NCBI GenBank assembly: GCA_958428675.1
Contig: CAUAGV010000020.1
Coordinates: forward strand, 1-15,972
Source: an uncultured Collinsella sp.
GTDB taxonomy: Bacteria > Actinomycetota > Coriobacteriia > Coriobacteriales > Coriobacteriaceae
Reading direction: 5' to 3'
Length of the DNA stretch: 15,972 bases
Positions 7,135-14,382 of this stretch are shown here, piece by piece. The position numbers and the translations under genes are program-made. Under the pieces are notes generated by a model, which did no database searches, had not been told where the DNA came from, and saw only the letters and a program-made list of their open reading frames with translations. Within the stretch, counting starts at the first letter, position 1. Each line of letters begins with the position of its first letter.

Positions 7135-9159
7135 CTACATTAGTTCGCAGATGGCCGCCGCGAAGGCTACGGGGTCCTCAGGGAGGATGCCCTCGACCAG
7201 CAGAGCCTGGTCATAGAGCAGACCGGCGTATTGCTTGATCTTGTCGGTGTCGCCCGCCTTTTGAGCAGCGACAAGCTTGCCAAAGACCGGGTGCTTGGCG
7301 TTGAGCTCGAGCACGCGCTGGCTCTTGGGCATGCCGTCGGGCGCGCCCTCGGGTCCCTTCTGGAGCACCTTCTCCATCTCAAGCGAAAGCGGGCCCTCGG
7401 TGGTGATGCAAGCGGGGGCATCGGTCAGGCGCGCGGAGACGGCAACTTTCTCGACCTTGTCACCGAGCGCCTCCTTCATAGCGCTAAAGAGGTCCTCGTT
7501 CTCCTTGGTGGCGTCCTCGGCCTCCTTCTTCTCGTCCTCGGTCGCCAGGTCAAGATCACCGGTCGCAACGTTCTTGAGCTCCAGATGACGATCCTCGACC
7601 TCGGGCTCGGCACCGTCAGCCACGGCCTTTTCGGCAGCCTCGCGGGCAGCATCGTCCTCGTAGATCTTGGGCATATCGGCGGCAACGTATTCACGCATAG
7701 CCTGGAACGTGAACTCATCCACATCCTGCGTCAGCAACAGCACGTCATAGCCGCGGTCGAGCACGCCCTTTACCACGGGCATCTTGGCCAAGCGCTCACG
7801 CGAATCGCCGGCGGCGTAGTAGATGGCCTTCTGGTCCTCGGGCATACCCTTGGCATACTCGGCCAGGGTAATCATCTTCTGCTCCTTGGCAGACCAGAAC
7901 AGCAGCAGGTCGGCGAGCTCATCGGCCTTCATGCCATAGCTCGAGTAGATGCCGTACTTAAGGCCGCGGCCAAAGTTCTCAAAGAACTTCTCGTAGGCCT
8001 CGCGGTCGTTGTCGCGCATATCCTCAAGATCGGCGGTTATCTTCTTTTCCACACGCTTGGCGATGGCCTTGAGCTGACGGTTCTGCTGCAGCGTCTCACG
8101 CGAGATGTTGAGCGACACGTCGGCAGAATCCACGACGCCGCGGACAAAGTTGTAGTAGTCGGGCAGCAGGTCGTCGCACTTCTCCATAATCAGAACGTTG
8201 GAGCTGTAGAGCGCCAGGCCCTTCTCGTAGTCCTTGCTGTACAGATCGAACGGCGCGCGGCCCGGCACAAACAGCAGGGCGTCGTACTCGAGCGTGCCCT
8301 CAGCATGGAAGCTGATGGTGCGTGCAGGATCGTCAAAGTCGTGGAACGTGGACTTGTAGAACTCGTCGTAGTCCTTCTGCTCGACATCGGAGCTGCGCTT
8401 TTTCCAGATCGGTGTCATTGAGTTGACGGTCTCGAGCTCCTGGTAGTCCTCGTACTCGGGCGTGTAGTCATCGCCAGCATCCTCGGGCTTGGGCTTCTGG
8501 CGGCTCTTGGACACCATCATCTGGATCGGGTAACGCACATAGTTGCTGTACTGCTGAATCAGGCTCTTGAGGCCCCACTCGGTCAGGAAGCGATCGTAGG
8601 TCTCGGCCTCGCCGTCGGCATCGAGCTTCTCGTTCTCGCGCAGCGTCAGGATAACATCGGTACCGTGCTCGGCGCGCTCGCCGTCCTCGATGGTATAACC
8701 CTCAAGACCATCAGACTCCCACACGTGAGCGGTGTCCTCCCCATAGGCGCGGCTGACAACCTTTACGTGGCTGGCAACCATAAAGGCAGAGTAGAAGCCC
8801 ACGCCAAACTGGCCGATGATGTCGACATCGGAGCCCTGTTGCTCGGCGTTCTCGGTCTTAAACTCCTCGGAGCCGGAATGGGCGATGGTGCCCAGATTGC
8901 ACTCGAGCTCCTCGGCGGTCATGCCAATGCCGTTATCCGAGATGGTAATGGTGCGGGCGTCTTTATCAAAGGAGACGCGAATAGCCAGGTCGCCCTGGTC
9001 GAGCTTGACGCTCGGGTCCTGCAGGCTCTTAAAGTTGAGCTTGTCGACGGCGTCGCTCGCGTTAGAGATAAGCTCGCGCAGGAAGATTTCCTTATTGGTG
9101 TAGATGGAGTTGATCATGAGGTCGAGCAGTTTTTTGCTCTCGGTCTTAAATTGACGCAT
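7135..9159 (-). CDS. htpG: HtpG, bacterial Hsp90 chaperone
   Basis: This 674-residue ATP-dependent chaperone works as a cytosolic homodimer that remodels client proteins. The N-terminal GHKL ATPase domain shows RELISNASDAVDKL (residues 28-41; E29 is the catalytic glutamate position and N33 binds the nucleotide), DNGIGM (75-80) and GQFGVGFYS (116-124). The middle domain carries the conserved SLNISRETLQQNRQL stretch. A charged, Asp/Glu/Ala-rich segment (about 500-565) precedes the C-terminal dimerisation region, making the protein about 50 residues longer than the E. coli enzyme. The ATG has AAAGGA eight bases upstream. The gene is monocistronic, with a terminator-like hairpin in its leader and a long hairpin terminator after it. 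Neither CIRCE nor HAIR heat-shock operators were found upstream. Identification is secure. Confidence 0.98.
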   Translation of the reverse strand: MRQFKTESKKLLDLMINSIYTNKEIFLRELISNASDAVDKLNFKSLQDPSVKLDQGDLAIRVSFDKDARTITISDNGIGMTAEELECNLGTIAHSGSEEFKTENAEQQGSDVDIIGQFGVGFYSAFMVASHVKVVSRAYGEDTAHVWESDGLEGYTIEDGERAEHGTDVILTLRENEKLDADGEAETYDRFLTEWGLKSLIQQYSNYVRYPIQMMVSKSRQKPKPEDAGDDYTPEYEDYQELETVNSMTPIWKKRSSDVEQKDYDEFYKSTFHDFDDPARTISFHAEGTLEYDALLFVPGRAPFDLYSKDYEKGLALYSSNVLIMEKCDDLLPDYYNFVRGVVDSADVSLNISRETLQQNRQLKAIAKRVEKKITADLEDMRDNDREAYEKFFENFGRGLKYGIYSSYGMKADELADLLLFWSAKEQKMITLAEYAKGMPEDQKAIYYAAGDSRERLAKMPVVKGVLDRGYDVLLLTQDVDEFTFQAMREYVAADMPKIYEDDAAREAAEKAVADGAEPEVEDRHLELKNVATGDLDLATEDEKKEAEDATKENEDLFSAMKEALGDKVEKVAVSARLTDAPACITTEGPLSLEMEKVLQKGPEGAPDGMPKSQRVLELNAKHPVFGKLVAAQKAGDTDKIKQYAGLLYDQALLVEGILPEDPVAFAAAICELM

Positions 9160-9189
9160 GTGCAGTCCTTTCGCGCTACCCCCGTCCGC

Positions 9190-9214
9190 AAAAACGGCCC
9201 GGTTGCCCGAGCCG
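9190..9214 (-). promoter_or_regulatory. Terminator-like hairpin in the htpG leader
   Basis: On the minus strand, CGGCTCGG pairs with CCGGGCCG (9214-9207 with 9202-9195, one mismatch, loop GCAA) and is followed at once by five T residues (9194-9190). This is the form of an intrinsic terminator, yet it ends only 30 bases before the htpG start codon, leaving too little room for a promoter after it. It may therefore act as an attenuator or conditional structure. A simpler reading is a terminator for the upstream GNAT transcript with partial readthrough. Confidence 0.5.
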
Positions 9215-9245
9215 CATCGCAGACCTGCTATGTTCAGACTTAGAT

Positions 9246-9251
9246 TTTATA
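9246..9251 (-). promoter_or_regulatory. Candidate -10 element for htpG
   Basis: The minus strand reads TATAAA here within an AT-rich stretch, about 87 bases before the htpG start. No convincing -35 lies 16-18 bases upstream. A second weak candidate is CTGACA (9300-9295) with TATGTA 18 bases downstream. Either would place the leader hairpin inside the transcript. Confidence 0.3.
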
Positions 9252-9271
9252 ACCCATTAGCGCGCATATAT

Positions 9272-9297
9272 ACATACGGAATCGAAAAACTGTATGT
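9272..9297. promoter_or_regulatory. ACATAC-N14-GTATGT inverted repeat upstream of htpG
   Basis: Perfect 6-bp arms (9272-9277 and 9292-9297) flank 14 bases, just upstream of the candidate -10. It could be an operator, but the arms are short and AT-rich and could arise by chance. Confidence 0.22.
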
Positions 9298-9323
9298 CAG
9301 AGCGCTCCGATGCGCCAATTGCC

Positions 9324-9370
9324 AAGGAGTGTCCCCGACTGCCGGCAGAAAAGGAACGTCCCTATCTGCC
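9324..9370. repeat. REP-like element overlapping the 3' end of the GNAT gene
   Basis: Two imperfect 12-base direct repeats, AAGGAGTGTCCC (9324-9335) and AAGGAACGTCCC (9351-9362; 10 of 12 identical), flank the palindrome CTGCCGGCAG (9339-9348). GGCAGA (9344-9349) also pairs with TCTGCC (9365-9370). The element extends into the last codons and stop of the GNAT gene. The AACGTCCC core recurs in the hairpin at 6976-6986. From recall, similar sequences are frequent between genes in Coriobacteriia. Confidence 0.5.
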
Positions 9371-9862
9371 ATCTACGCGCTTGGCCATCCAAACATGGGG
9401 CTGGCCCTCGTCTTCGTAGTCCACCGGGGCAATCTGCGTGTAACCCGCCTTGGCATAGAGTGGTAGCACGTATTCCTGCGCGTGCAGCTTAATGAGCTTG
9501 GCGCCGGCATCACGCGCGCACGTATCACTGGCCTCGACAATCTTGCTCGCCAAACCGCGACGGCGCATGCTCGGCAGCACGGCCACGCGCCCCATAATGT
9601 AGGTCTCCCCCGCCGCGACGCCTTCGTCCAAGTCGCACGCCGGCGACACCGGAGCCTCTGCGTCAGCCGCGCGCTCAAGCTCTTCGGGAAACACGCGCGA
9701 GCAACCGGCAAGCTCGCCGTCTACATAGAGCGTCACATGAATGCAGTTCGGATCCTCGTCGATAGCGTCAAACTCGTTCTCGTAGCCCTGCTCGTCCATA
9801 AAAACGACGCGGCGCACCAACGCCGCGTCATCAAAGCATCCCGTCTTAAGTTGGATATCCAT
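9362..9862 (-). CDS. GNAT-family N-acetyltransferase (ElaA/YjcF-like)
   Basis: The 166-residue protein has the GNAT fold and would transfer an acetyl group from acetyl-CoA to an unknown acceptor. It shows VRRVVFMDEQGYENEFD near residues 16-32, typical of the ElaA/YjcF group, and the acetyl-CoA loop GRVAVLPSMRRRGLASKIV at 91-109, with the RRRGLA pyrophosphate-binding turn. Late motifs LHAQEYVLPLYAKAGY (126-141) and QPHVWMAK (154-161) complete the fold. Residues 62-86 are an Ala/Glu/Asp-rich insertion. The ATG at 9860-9862 has AAAGGG six bases upstream and is preferred over an in-frame TTG 18 bases earlier, which would place the ribosome binding site inside the coding sequence. It starts 39 bases after the phosphatase gene and is probably the last gene of that operon. 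The final codons and stop lie in a REP-like repeat. Confidence 0.85.
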   Translation of the reverse strand: MDIQLKTGCFDDAALVRRVVFMDEQGYENEFDAIDEDPNCIHVTLYVDGELAGCSRVFPEELERAADAEAPVSPACDLDEGVAAGETYIMGRVAVLPSMRRRGLASKIVEASDTCARDAGAKLIKLHAQEYVLPLYAKAGYTQIAPVDYEDEGQPHVWMAKRVDGR

Positions 9863-9901
9863 GGCTGCCCTTTCATTCAATGCGAACGTTAGGGACAGAT
9901 T

Positions 9902-10552
9902 TTAGCGAAAATGAGCTCCGCGCACGCTAAACTTCGCGCGAGCCTTCGCCAGGCAGTCGTAATGACCCACGTTATGGGCATCGCTCGCGATGAAGCTGTA
10001 CAGGTTCTGATCAAACAGGCGCTGTGCCGGCTTTTTCTCGCGACCAAAGCGACCGCCGGCAATAAAGTCCGCCGAAGCCTGCAGCTTGCAGCCCATATCG
10101 ACCAGGCGCTCCGCCACGCTTACATCCTTTTGAACCGCACGATAGCGCTCAGGATGAGCGATGATCACCTGGTAGCCACGGCACTGCAAATCGTAAATCG
10201 TGTTCTCGTACTCTCTAAACGCATACGCATCGGCATGCGTCGAAAGCTCGAGCAGAAACTCGTTGGTCCCATCGAAATGCAAGTGATCCGCGGCATCGAT
10301 ACCAAGCTCAACGAGCTTTCGATGGTTGACCTCGAAGCCCATCTGGAGCGGAAAACCGTCAGCGTTATCGCGCAGCAGCTCAAAGGCATCCCACATCTTG
10401 TCGTAATCAAAATAGGGATCACGGCAGTGAGGAGTGCAAACGATTCTGGTTACACCGGCCCGCTTGGCAGCCTCGAGCATCGCCAAGCTCTCTTCGAGAT
10501 CGGCGGCGCCGTCGTCTACACCCGGCAAGATATGGCAATGAATGTCACGCAT
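9902..10552 (-). CDS. CpsB/CapC-type PHP-domain tyrosine phosphatase
   Basis: The 216-residue enzyme belongs to the metal-dependent PHP phosphatases that remove phosphate from the tyrosine cluster of the cognate BY-kinase and so reset capsule or exopolysaccharide assembly. Metal-binding motifs are all present: DIHCHILPGVDDG (H5, H7), TPHCRDPYF (H42), GFEVN (E74), AHPERY (H133) and ASDAHN (D191, H193). Length is slightly short for the family (about 240) but no motif is missing. The start ATG has AAGG eight bases upstream. It follows the kinase gene by 17 bases, so kinase and phosphatase are co-expressed. Location is expected to be cytoplasmic, next to the membrane-bound kinase complex. Confidence 0.92.
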   Translation of the reverse strand: MRDIHCHILPGVDDGAADLEESLAMLEAAKRAGVTRIVCTPHCRDPYFDYDKMWDAFELLRDNADGFPLQMGFEVNHRKLVELGIDAADHLHFDGTNEFLLELSTHADAYAFREYENTIYDLQCRGYQVIIAHPERYRAVQKDVSVAERLVDMGCKLQASADFIAGGRFGREKKPAQRLFDQNLYSFIASDAHNVGHYDCLAKARAKFSVRGAHFR

Positions 10553-10569
10553 AGGTCAGCCTTAATCAA

Positions 10570-11307
10570 CTAAACGTTTGCTCGGTTGGTGAAGATGCCC
10601 TTTTTGGAAGTGCCCTGATCGTCGGAGCCCTTCTTAACCTTCTTACCGTCCTTGGTGTAGTAAGAATAGTAGTACTCGCTGGTCTCGGTCTCACAGTAAT
10701 TCATGACGGTACCGATGAGCTTGACCTTCTCGGACTTCTTAAGCTGGGCGATAGCGTTGAGCGCCTCTTCGCGCTTGGTAAAGTCCTCGCGCACCACGAA
10801 CAGCGCGCCGTCGGTCAAGCTGGCAATCTCGGCAGCATCGATGAAGGTGCCGACCGGAGGAGCATCGAAGATGACGTACTGGAACTTGGCGGACAGTGCC
10901 TTTACCAGCTTGGCAAAGCGATGGGAGACGATGATGTCGGCAGGATTGGGAATGTGCGGCTCGGCATCGAGGAAGTAGAAGTTCTTCTGACCCGTCTCGA
11001 CAATTGCCTGGTCAATGGAGATCTGCTCGGAAAGGACCGCATAGAGTCCGCCGCGCGAACGAACGCCGAGCATATCGGAAAGGGACCTGCGGCGCATATC
11101 GGCCTCGACCAGGAGCACGGACTTGCCGCTCGTGGCGATTGCCTGAGCAAGGTTAATGGAAACCGTAGACTTGCCCTCGTTGGGAATCGAGGAGGTAACG
11201 GTGATGGTGCGAATGGGGTCATCCACGCTCGCAAAGCGGATGTTGGCCAGAAGGGTCTTGGCGGCATTCTGTACAACGAGCTTATCGGTGTTCTTTGCCT
11301 TAGCCAT
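10570..11307 (-). CDS. CpsD/CapB-type bacterial tyrosine kinase (BY-kinase)
   Basis: This 245-residue P-loop kinase autophosphorylates on a C-terminal tyrosine cluster and regulates polysaccharide polymerisation with its membrane partner. Walker A is SSIPNEGKST (39-48), Walker A' is LLVEADMR (65-72) and Walker B is YVIFDAP (144-150). The tyrosine cluster YYYSYY (212-217) sits in a Lys-rich tail. In Walker A' the first acidic residue is Glu68 instead of the family's usual Asp, while Asp70 is kept. There is no membrane segment, so this is the two-protein Firmicutes/Actinobacteria arrangement in which the CpsC-like protein supplies the activating transmembrane part. The gene starts two bases after the CpsC-like stop, and its ribosome binding site (AAAGGTGG) lies in the last codons of that gene. 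Confidence 0.94.
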   Translation of the reverse strand: MAKAKNTDKLVVQNAAKTLLANIRFASVDDPIRTITVTSSIPNEGKSTVSINLAQAIATSGKSVLLVEADMRRRSLSDMLGVRSRGGLYAVLSEQISIDQAIVETGQKNFYFLDAEPHIPNPADIIVSHRFAKLVKALSAKFQYVIFDAPPVGTFIDAAEIASLTDGALFVVREDFTKREEALNAIAQLKKSEKVKLIGTVMNYCETETSEYYYSYYTKDGKKVKKGSDDQGTSKKGIFTNRANV

Positions 11308-11309
11308 GC

Positions 11310-11966
11310 CTATTTACCACCTTTCATAGCCGGAATTCGGCCAACAACGGGAATACCCAGGAGCTCTTCTGCCTCTTCAGCACCGCGGATGCGGGTATTG
11401 AGCATGTCTGCCAAAACGACATAGGCAACTGCGATAAAGATACCGGCGAGGAACGCGACGGCAACATACAGCGTGCGCTTGGGGCCGCTGGGGGCTTCGG
11501 GGGTCTTAGCCTCGTCGATAACGTTGATGCTCTGGGCAGCGCCGACGTTCTGAGCGACCGTACTCACCGAGCTGGCAATGGCCTTTGCGACCTCAGCCGT
11601 CTCCTTGGCATCGGTGCCGGTAACCGAAAGCGTAATGACACGCGTGGTGGTCTCGGAGGAAACAGACACCTTGTAGTCATCCAAATCGGTGAGGCCCAGT
11701 TCTTTGGCGGCGCCGCTCTTAACGCTATCGCTATCCAGCAGCGTGGCGATATCGTTGGAAAGCATCTGGCTCGCCGAGAGATCGTTGTAGCTCATCTGAC
11801 CGCTATCGTCGGTCTTGGCGAGAATGTACATGCTCGTCGTCGCGGTATAGGTGTTGTCCATCGCAACGAAGGACACGATGCCCATGGCGATCGCGCAGAC
11901 CACCGGAAGGGTGATGACCAGCTTGAGGTGCTTCTTCAGCAGCTGGAACAGTTCGAGAAGGGTCAT
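11310..11966 (-). CDS. Wzz/CpsC-type chain-length determinant and BY-kinase activator
   Basis: The 218-residue protein has the polysaccharide co-polymerase layout. There is a short cytoplasmic N-terminus (LLELFQLLKKHLK), a membrane segment at about 15-36, an extracellular domain of some 125 residues, and a second membrane segment at about 166-187. A cytoplasmic tail ends in EELLGIPVVGRIPAMKGGK. In this family the tail docks onto and activates the soluble BY-kinase, whose gene follows after two bases. It sets the length of exported polysaccharide chains. The start ATG has GAAAGG eight bases upstream. It is the first gene of the operon, behind a candidate promoter at 12014-12042 and the terminator of the upstream sensor kinase. 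No polysaccharide synthesis genes are next to it. Confidence 0.93.
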   Translation of the reverse strand: MTLLELFQLLKKHLKLVITLPVVCAIAMGIVSFVAMDNTYTATTSMYILAKTDDSGQMSYNDLSASQMLSNDIATLLDSDSVKSGAAKELGLTDLDDYKVSVSSETTTRVITLSVTGTDAKETAEVAKAIASSVSTVAQNVGAAQSINVIDEAKTPEAPSGPKRTLYVAVAFLAGIFIAVAYVVLADMLNTRIRGAEEAEELLGIPVVGRIPAMKGGK

Positions 11967-12013
11967 GCAGCTTGCCTTTCATTTCCCCAGTTCGGATTGA
12001 CAAAACTGTCCGT

Positions 12014-12042
12014 ATGTTATCGCATCTTTTTACCGAGACCAA
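12014..12042 (-). promoter_or_regulatory. Candidate promoter of the tyrosine-kinase operon
   Basis: The minus strand offers TTGGTC (12042-12037), a 17-base spacer and TAACAT (12019-12014), giving a leader of roughly 40 bases. Both hexamers are weak matches (3 of 6 and 4 of 6). A small palindrome ACAGG-N4-CCTGT (12059-12072) lies just upstream and could be an activator site. Confidence 0.28.
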
Positions 12043-12100
12043 ACTCTATACATAAGAAACAGGCTCTCCTGTAAAAATGTCGGAAGCAATCGTAAAATTG

Positions 12101-12136
12101 CACAACAACGCCGCACCCGAAAGTCAAATGCGGCGT
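12101..12136 (-). terminator. Terminator of the regulator/sensor-kinase operon
   Basis: Perfect 8-bp arms ACGCCGCA and TGCGGCGT (12108-12115 and 12129-12136) enclose a 13-base loop. On the minus strand they are followed by TGTTGTG and then a further T-run. It lies 25 bases after the sensor kinase stop. The T-tract is interrupted, so termination may be incomplete. Confidence 0.62.
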
Positions 12137-12161
12137 CTACATCAATATCTATGTTGTATCG

Positions 12162-13586
12162 CTATGCGAATGGCTCGTCCTGCTGTATGGGAAACGTCAC
12201 CGTAATGGTGGTTCCCACGCCCAACTCGCTCGACAGATCGAGCGTGGCGTGATGATACAGGGCCGCATGCTTGACAATGGCAAGCCCCAGGCCGGTTCCG
12301 CCGCGTGCCTTGGACCTACTCTTGTCCACGCGATAGAACCGCTCAAATACCTTGCCCTGTTCTTCAGGCGCGATACCGATTCCCGTGTCGGCGACAGCGA
12401 GGAACGGATGGCCTTCGTCGTTGGTGCCGCACTGCAGCGTAACCGTACCGCCGGGCCGATTGTAGCGGATGGCGTTGCTTGCCAGATTATAGATGAGCTC
12501 GTCGACCAAGCGCGACACGCCTTCGATGACCACAGGCTTGGTCTCATGACTTATCGTCACATTCGCCTGACGGGCAACCTGTTCAAGACGCTGCTCAACC
12601 GCGTAGATCGCACGCGAGAGCTCAATAGGCTCCGTGGACCCAATGGGCACTGCCTCGCCTTCAGTTGCACGTTCGGCCTCGTCCAAGTTAGACAGCGTAA
12701 GGATGTCGTTGACAAGCGCTGCCAAGCGGCCCGCCTCACGATAGATGCGACCGCCAAAGTTGCGCAGGTCGTCCTCGCCCTCGACCATGCCATTTGCGAT
12801 GAGCTCGGCATAGCCCGAAATCGCCGTAAGCGGCGTCTTGAGCTCATGGGTGATATTCGCCGTGAACTCGCGGCGCATACGGTCGTTGTCCGCTAGCACC
12901 GCCATTTGGCGCTTGAGTTCCTGGCGCTGCGACTCGATACGCTCAAGCATGGGGACCATCTCGGCATAGGCGTGCTCATAGCTACGGCGTGGGTGATCCA
13001 AATCCACCTCTTGCAACGGCGCGATGATGGCACGGGACTCACGGCGCGCCATAAAAAACGAGAGTACTGCACCCGCTGCTGCGATAAGCAGCATCGGCGC
13101 CAGCATCGACAGCAAAATCGCCGCAACGCCAGGCTGGGCCTGCGCCAAGCGAACGACCTGGCCGTTATCAAGGGTGACGGCGCGATACAACATAATCTCG
13201 TCGAGTGTAGAGCTTGCGCGCTCCGCGGAACCCGAACCACTCTCAAAGGCCTCGATGACCTCGGGGCGATCGCCATGGTTGGGCAGTGTGGAAGGCGACG
13301 CCTCGTTGTCGTAGGCAACAGATCCGTCCTTATTGATCAGCGTGATACGAAGATCCTCGCGATCGAGGCTTCGCAAGAACGGAATGGGCTCCTGCTGCTC
13401 GTCGAGGGCGGCAGCAATGAGCTCGGTTTCCTGCGCCAGATTGGCACTCGTGGCATCCGCCAAAGTGTTTTGCACAAAGAACGCACCCAGCACCGTAAAC
13501 GCCACGATAACCGCCATGGCGCAGACAAAGATCGTCACAAAAACGCGGTGCGACAGCGTATGTTTTCCCTGGGGGGCGAAGACCAC
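12162..13586 (-). CDS. PhoR-like transmembrane sensor histidine kinase
   Basis: The 474-residue kinase senses a signal across the membrane and phosphorylates its partner regulator. It has a membrane segment at about 15-38, an extracytoplasmic sensor domain at 39-153, and a second membrane segment at 154-180. The H-box is FTANITHELKTPLTA, with phospho-acceptor His247. ATPase motifs follow: N-box YNLASNAIRYN (366-376), G1 DTGIGI (400-405), F-box FERFYR (414-419) and G2 GGTGLGLA (429-436). The start is GTG at 13584-13586, with GGAGGAG (13593-13599) seven bases upstream inside the last codons of the regulator gene. The two proteins are thus translationally coupled. Proximity to pstB suggests a role in phosphate response, but the sensor domain alone does not prove it. 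Confidence 0.93.
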   Translation of the reverse strand: MVFAPQGKHTLSHRVFVTIFVCAMAVIVAFTVLGAFFVQNTLADATSANLAQETELIAAALDEQQEPIPFLRSLDREDLRITLINKDGSVAYDNEASPSTLPNHGDRPEVIEAFESGSGSAERASSTLDEIMLYRAVTLDNGQVVRLAQAQPGVAAILLSMLAPMLLIAAAGAVLSFFMARRESRAIIAPLQEVDLDHPRRSYEHAYAEMVPMLERIESQRQELKRQMAVLADNDRMRREFTANITHELKTPLTAISGYAELIANGMVEGEDDLRNFGGRIYREAGRLAALVNDILTLSNLDEAERATEGEAVPIGSTEPIELSRAIYAVEQRLEQVARQANVTISHETKPVVIEGVSRLVDELIYNLASNAIRYNRPGGTVTLQCGTNDEGHPFLAVADTGIGIAPEEQGKVFERFYRVDKSRSKARGGTGLGLAIVKHAALYHHATLDLSSELGVGTTITVTFPIQQDEPFA

Positions 13587-13589
13587 GGG

Positions 13590-14318
13590 TTACTCCTCCG
13601 ATGCGGTGGCCGCGGTGTCGTCGCCTTCGGCACCATCACCGGCAGAAGGCTCGGCCAGGCGATAACCCACGCCGCGCACGGTCTCGATGGCGCTGGCATG
13701 CTCGCCCAGTTTTTGGCGAAGCGTCTGCACGTGCACGTCAACGGTGCGCGAACCGCCGTCGAAGTCCCAGCCCCACACGCTCTGCAGCAACGACTCGCGG
13801 GTAAAGACCACGCCGGGCTTGCGCATGAGGTACTCGAGCAGGTCGAACTCGCGCAGGGTGAGCTTAAGCGGCTCGCCGGCAACGGTCACCTCGCGATGGC
13901 TGGGCGAGAGCACGATGTCGCCCACGCTGAGCACATCGCTCGCCTGCTTGACCATGCCGCCGCGACGCAGCAGTGCGCGGCAGCGGCTCGCAAGCTCCAT
14001 GAGCGAAAACGGCTTAGTCAGGTAATCGTCGGCACCGCCATCGAGCGCCATCACCTTGTCGAGTTCGGTGTCCTTGGCGGTAAGCATCATGATGGGCACC
14101 GTCGCCGTCAGGCGATCGGCACGCAGGCGACGCATAATCGCCAAGCCATCGGTGTCGGGCAGCATGATATCGAGCAGCACAGCATCGGGCACCCGTCGTG
14201 CCACGGCAGCTTTAAACTCGCCATCACACGAAAAGCCCTCGGCCTCGATTCCCTGCTTGCGCAGCGCGTAGACTGTCAAATCCCTGATGTTGTCATCGTC
14301 CTCGACGTAATAGATCAT
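13590..14318 (-). CDS. OmpR/PhoB-family response regulator
   Basis: This 242-residue DNA-binding regulator is activated by phosphorylation from the kinase encoded directly downstream. The receiver domain (1-115) shows the acidic pair D7-D8, phospho-acceptor D50 in LLDIMLPDTDG, T80 in MLTAKD and K102 in DYLTKPF. The winged-helix domain (about 130-228) carries LTLREFDLLEYLM and the recognition-helix region SRTVDVHVQTLRQKLG, ending in VRGVGYRL. An acidic, Ala-rich tail of about 15 residues follows. The start ATG has AAAGGGG six bases upstream. It lies 64 bases after pstB with no clear terminator between, so readthrough from pstB is likely. A role in the phosphate regulon is inferred from that context. 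Confidence 0.94.
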   Translation of the reverse strand: MIYYVEDDDNIRDLTVYALRKQGIEAEGFSCDGEFKAAVARRVPDAVLLDIMLPDTDGLAIMRRLRADRLTATVPIMMLTAKDTELDKVMALDGGADDYLTKPFSLMELASRCRALLRRGGMVKQASDVLSVGDIVLSPSHREVTVAGEPLKLTLREFDLLEYLMRKPGVVFTRESLLQSVWGWDFDGGSRTVDVHVQTLRQKLGEHASAIETVRGVGYRLAEPSAGDGAEGDDTAATASEE

Positions 14319-14382
14319 GTTGAACCCCTTTGCGGCCGATATGACCGCATCTTAACCCTAAAGGCACCTGTAAAAGACAGCG

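Noticed and set aside
9160..9361. Search for CIRCE or HAIR heat-shock operators before htpG
   Set aside because: Neither TTAGCACTC-N9-GAGTGCTAA nor CTTGAGT-N7-ACTCAAG is present, even allowing a few mismatches by eye.
9863..9880. TTG start giving the GNAT protein six extra residues
   Set aside because: It has no ribosome binding site, and it would place the good AAAGGG site inside the coding sequence; the ATG at 9862 fits better.
14330..14382. PhoB-box-like CTGTCTT and TTTACA motifs between pstB and the regulator
   Set aside because: Only one half-site resembles CTGTCAT; the second repeat at 11-base spacing does not match, and the -35/-10 spacing is wrong for a promoter.
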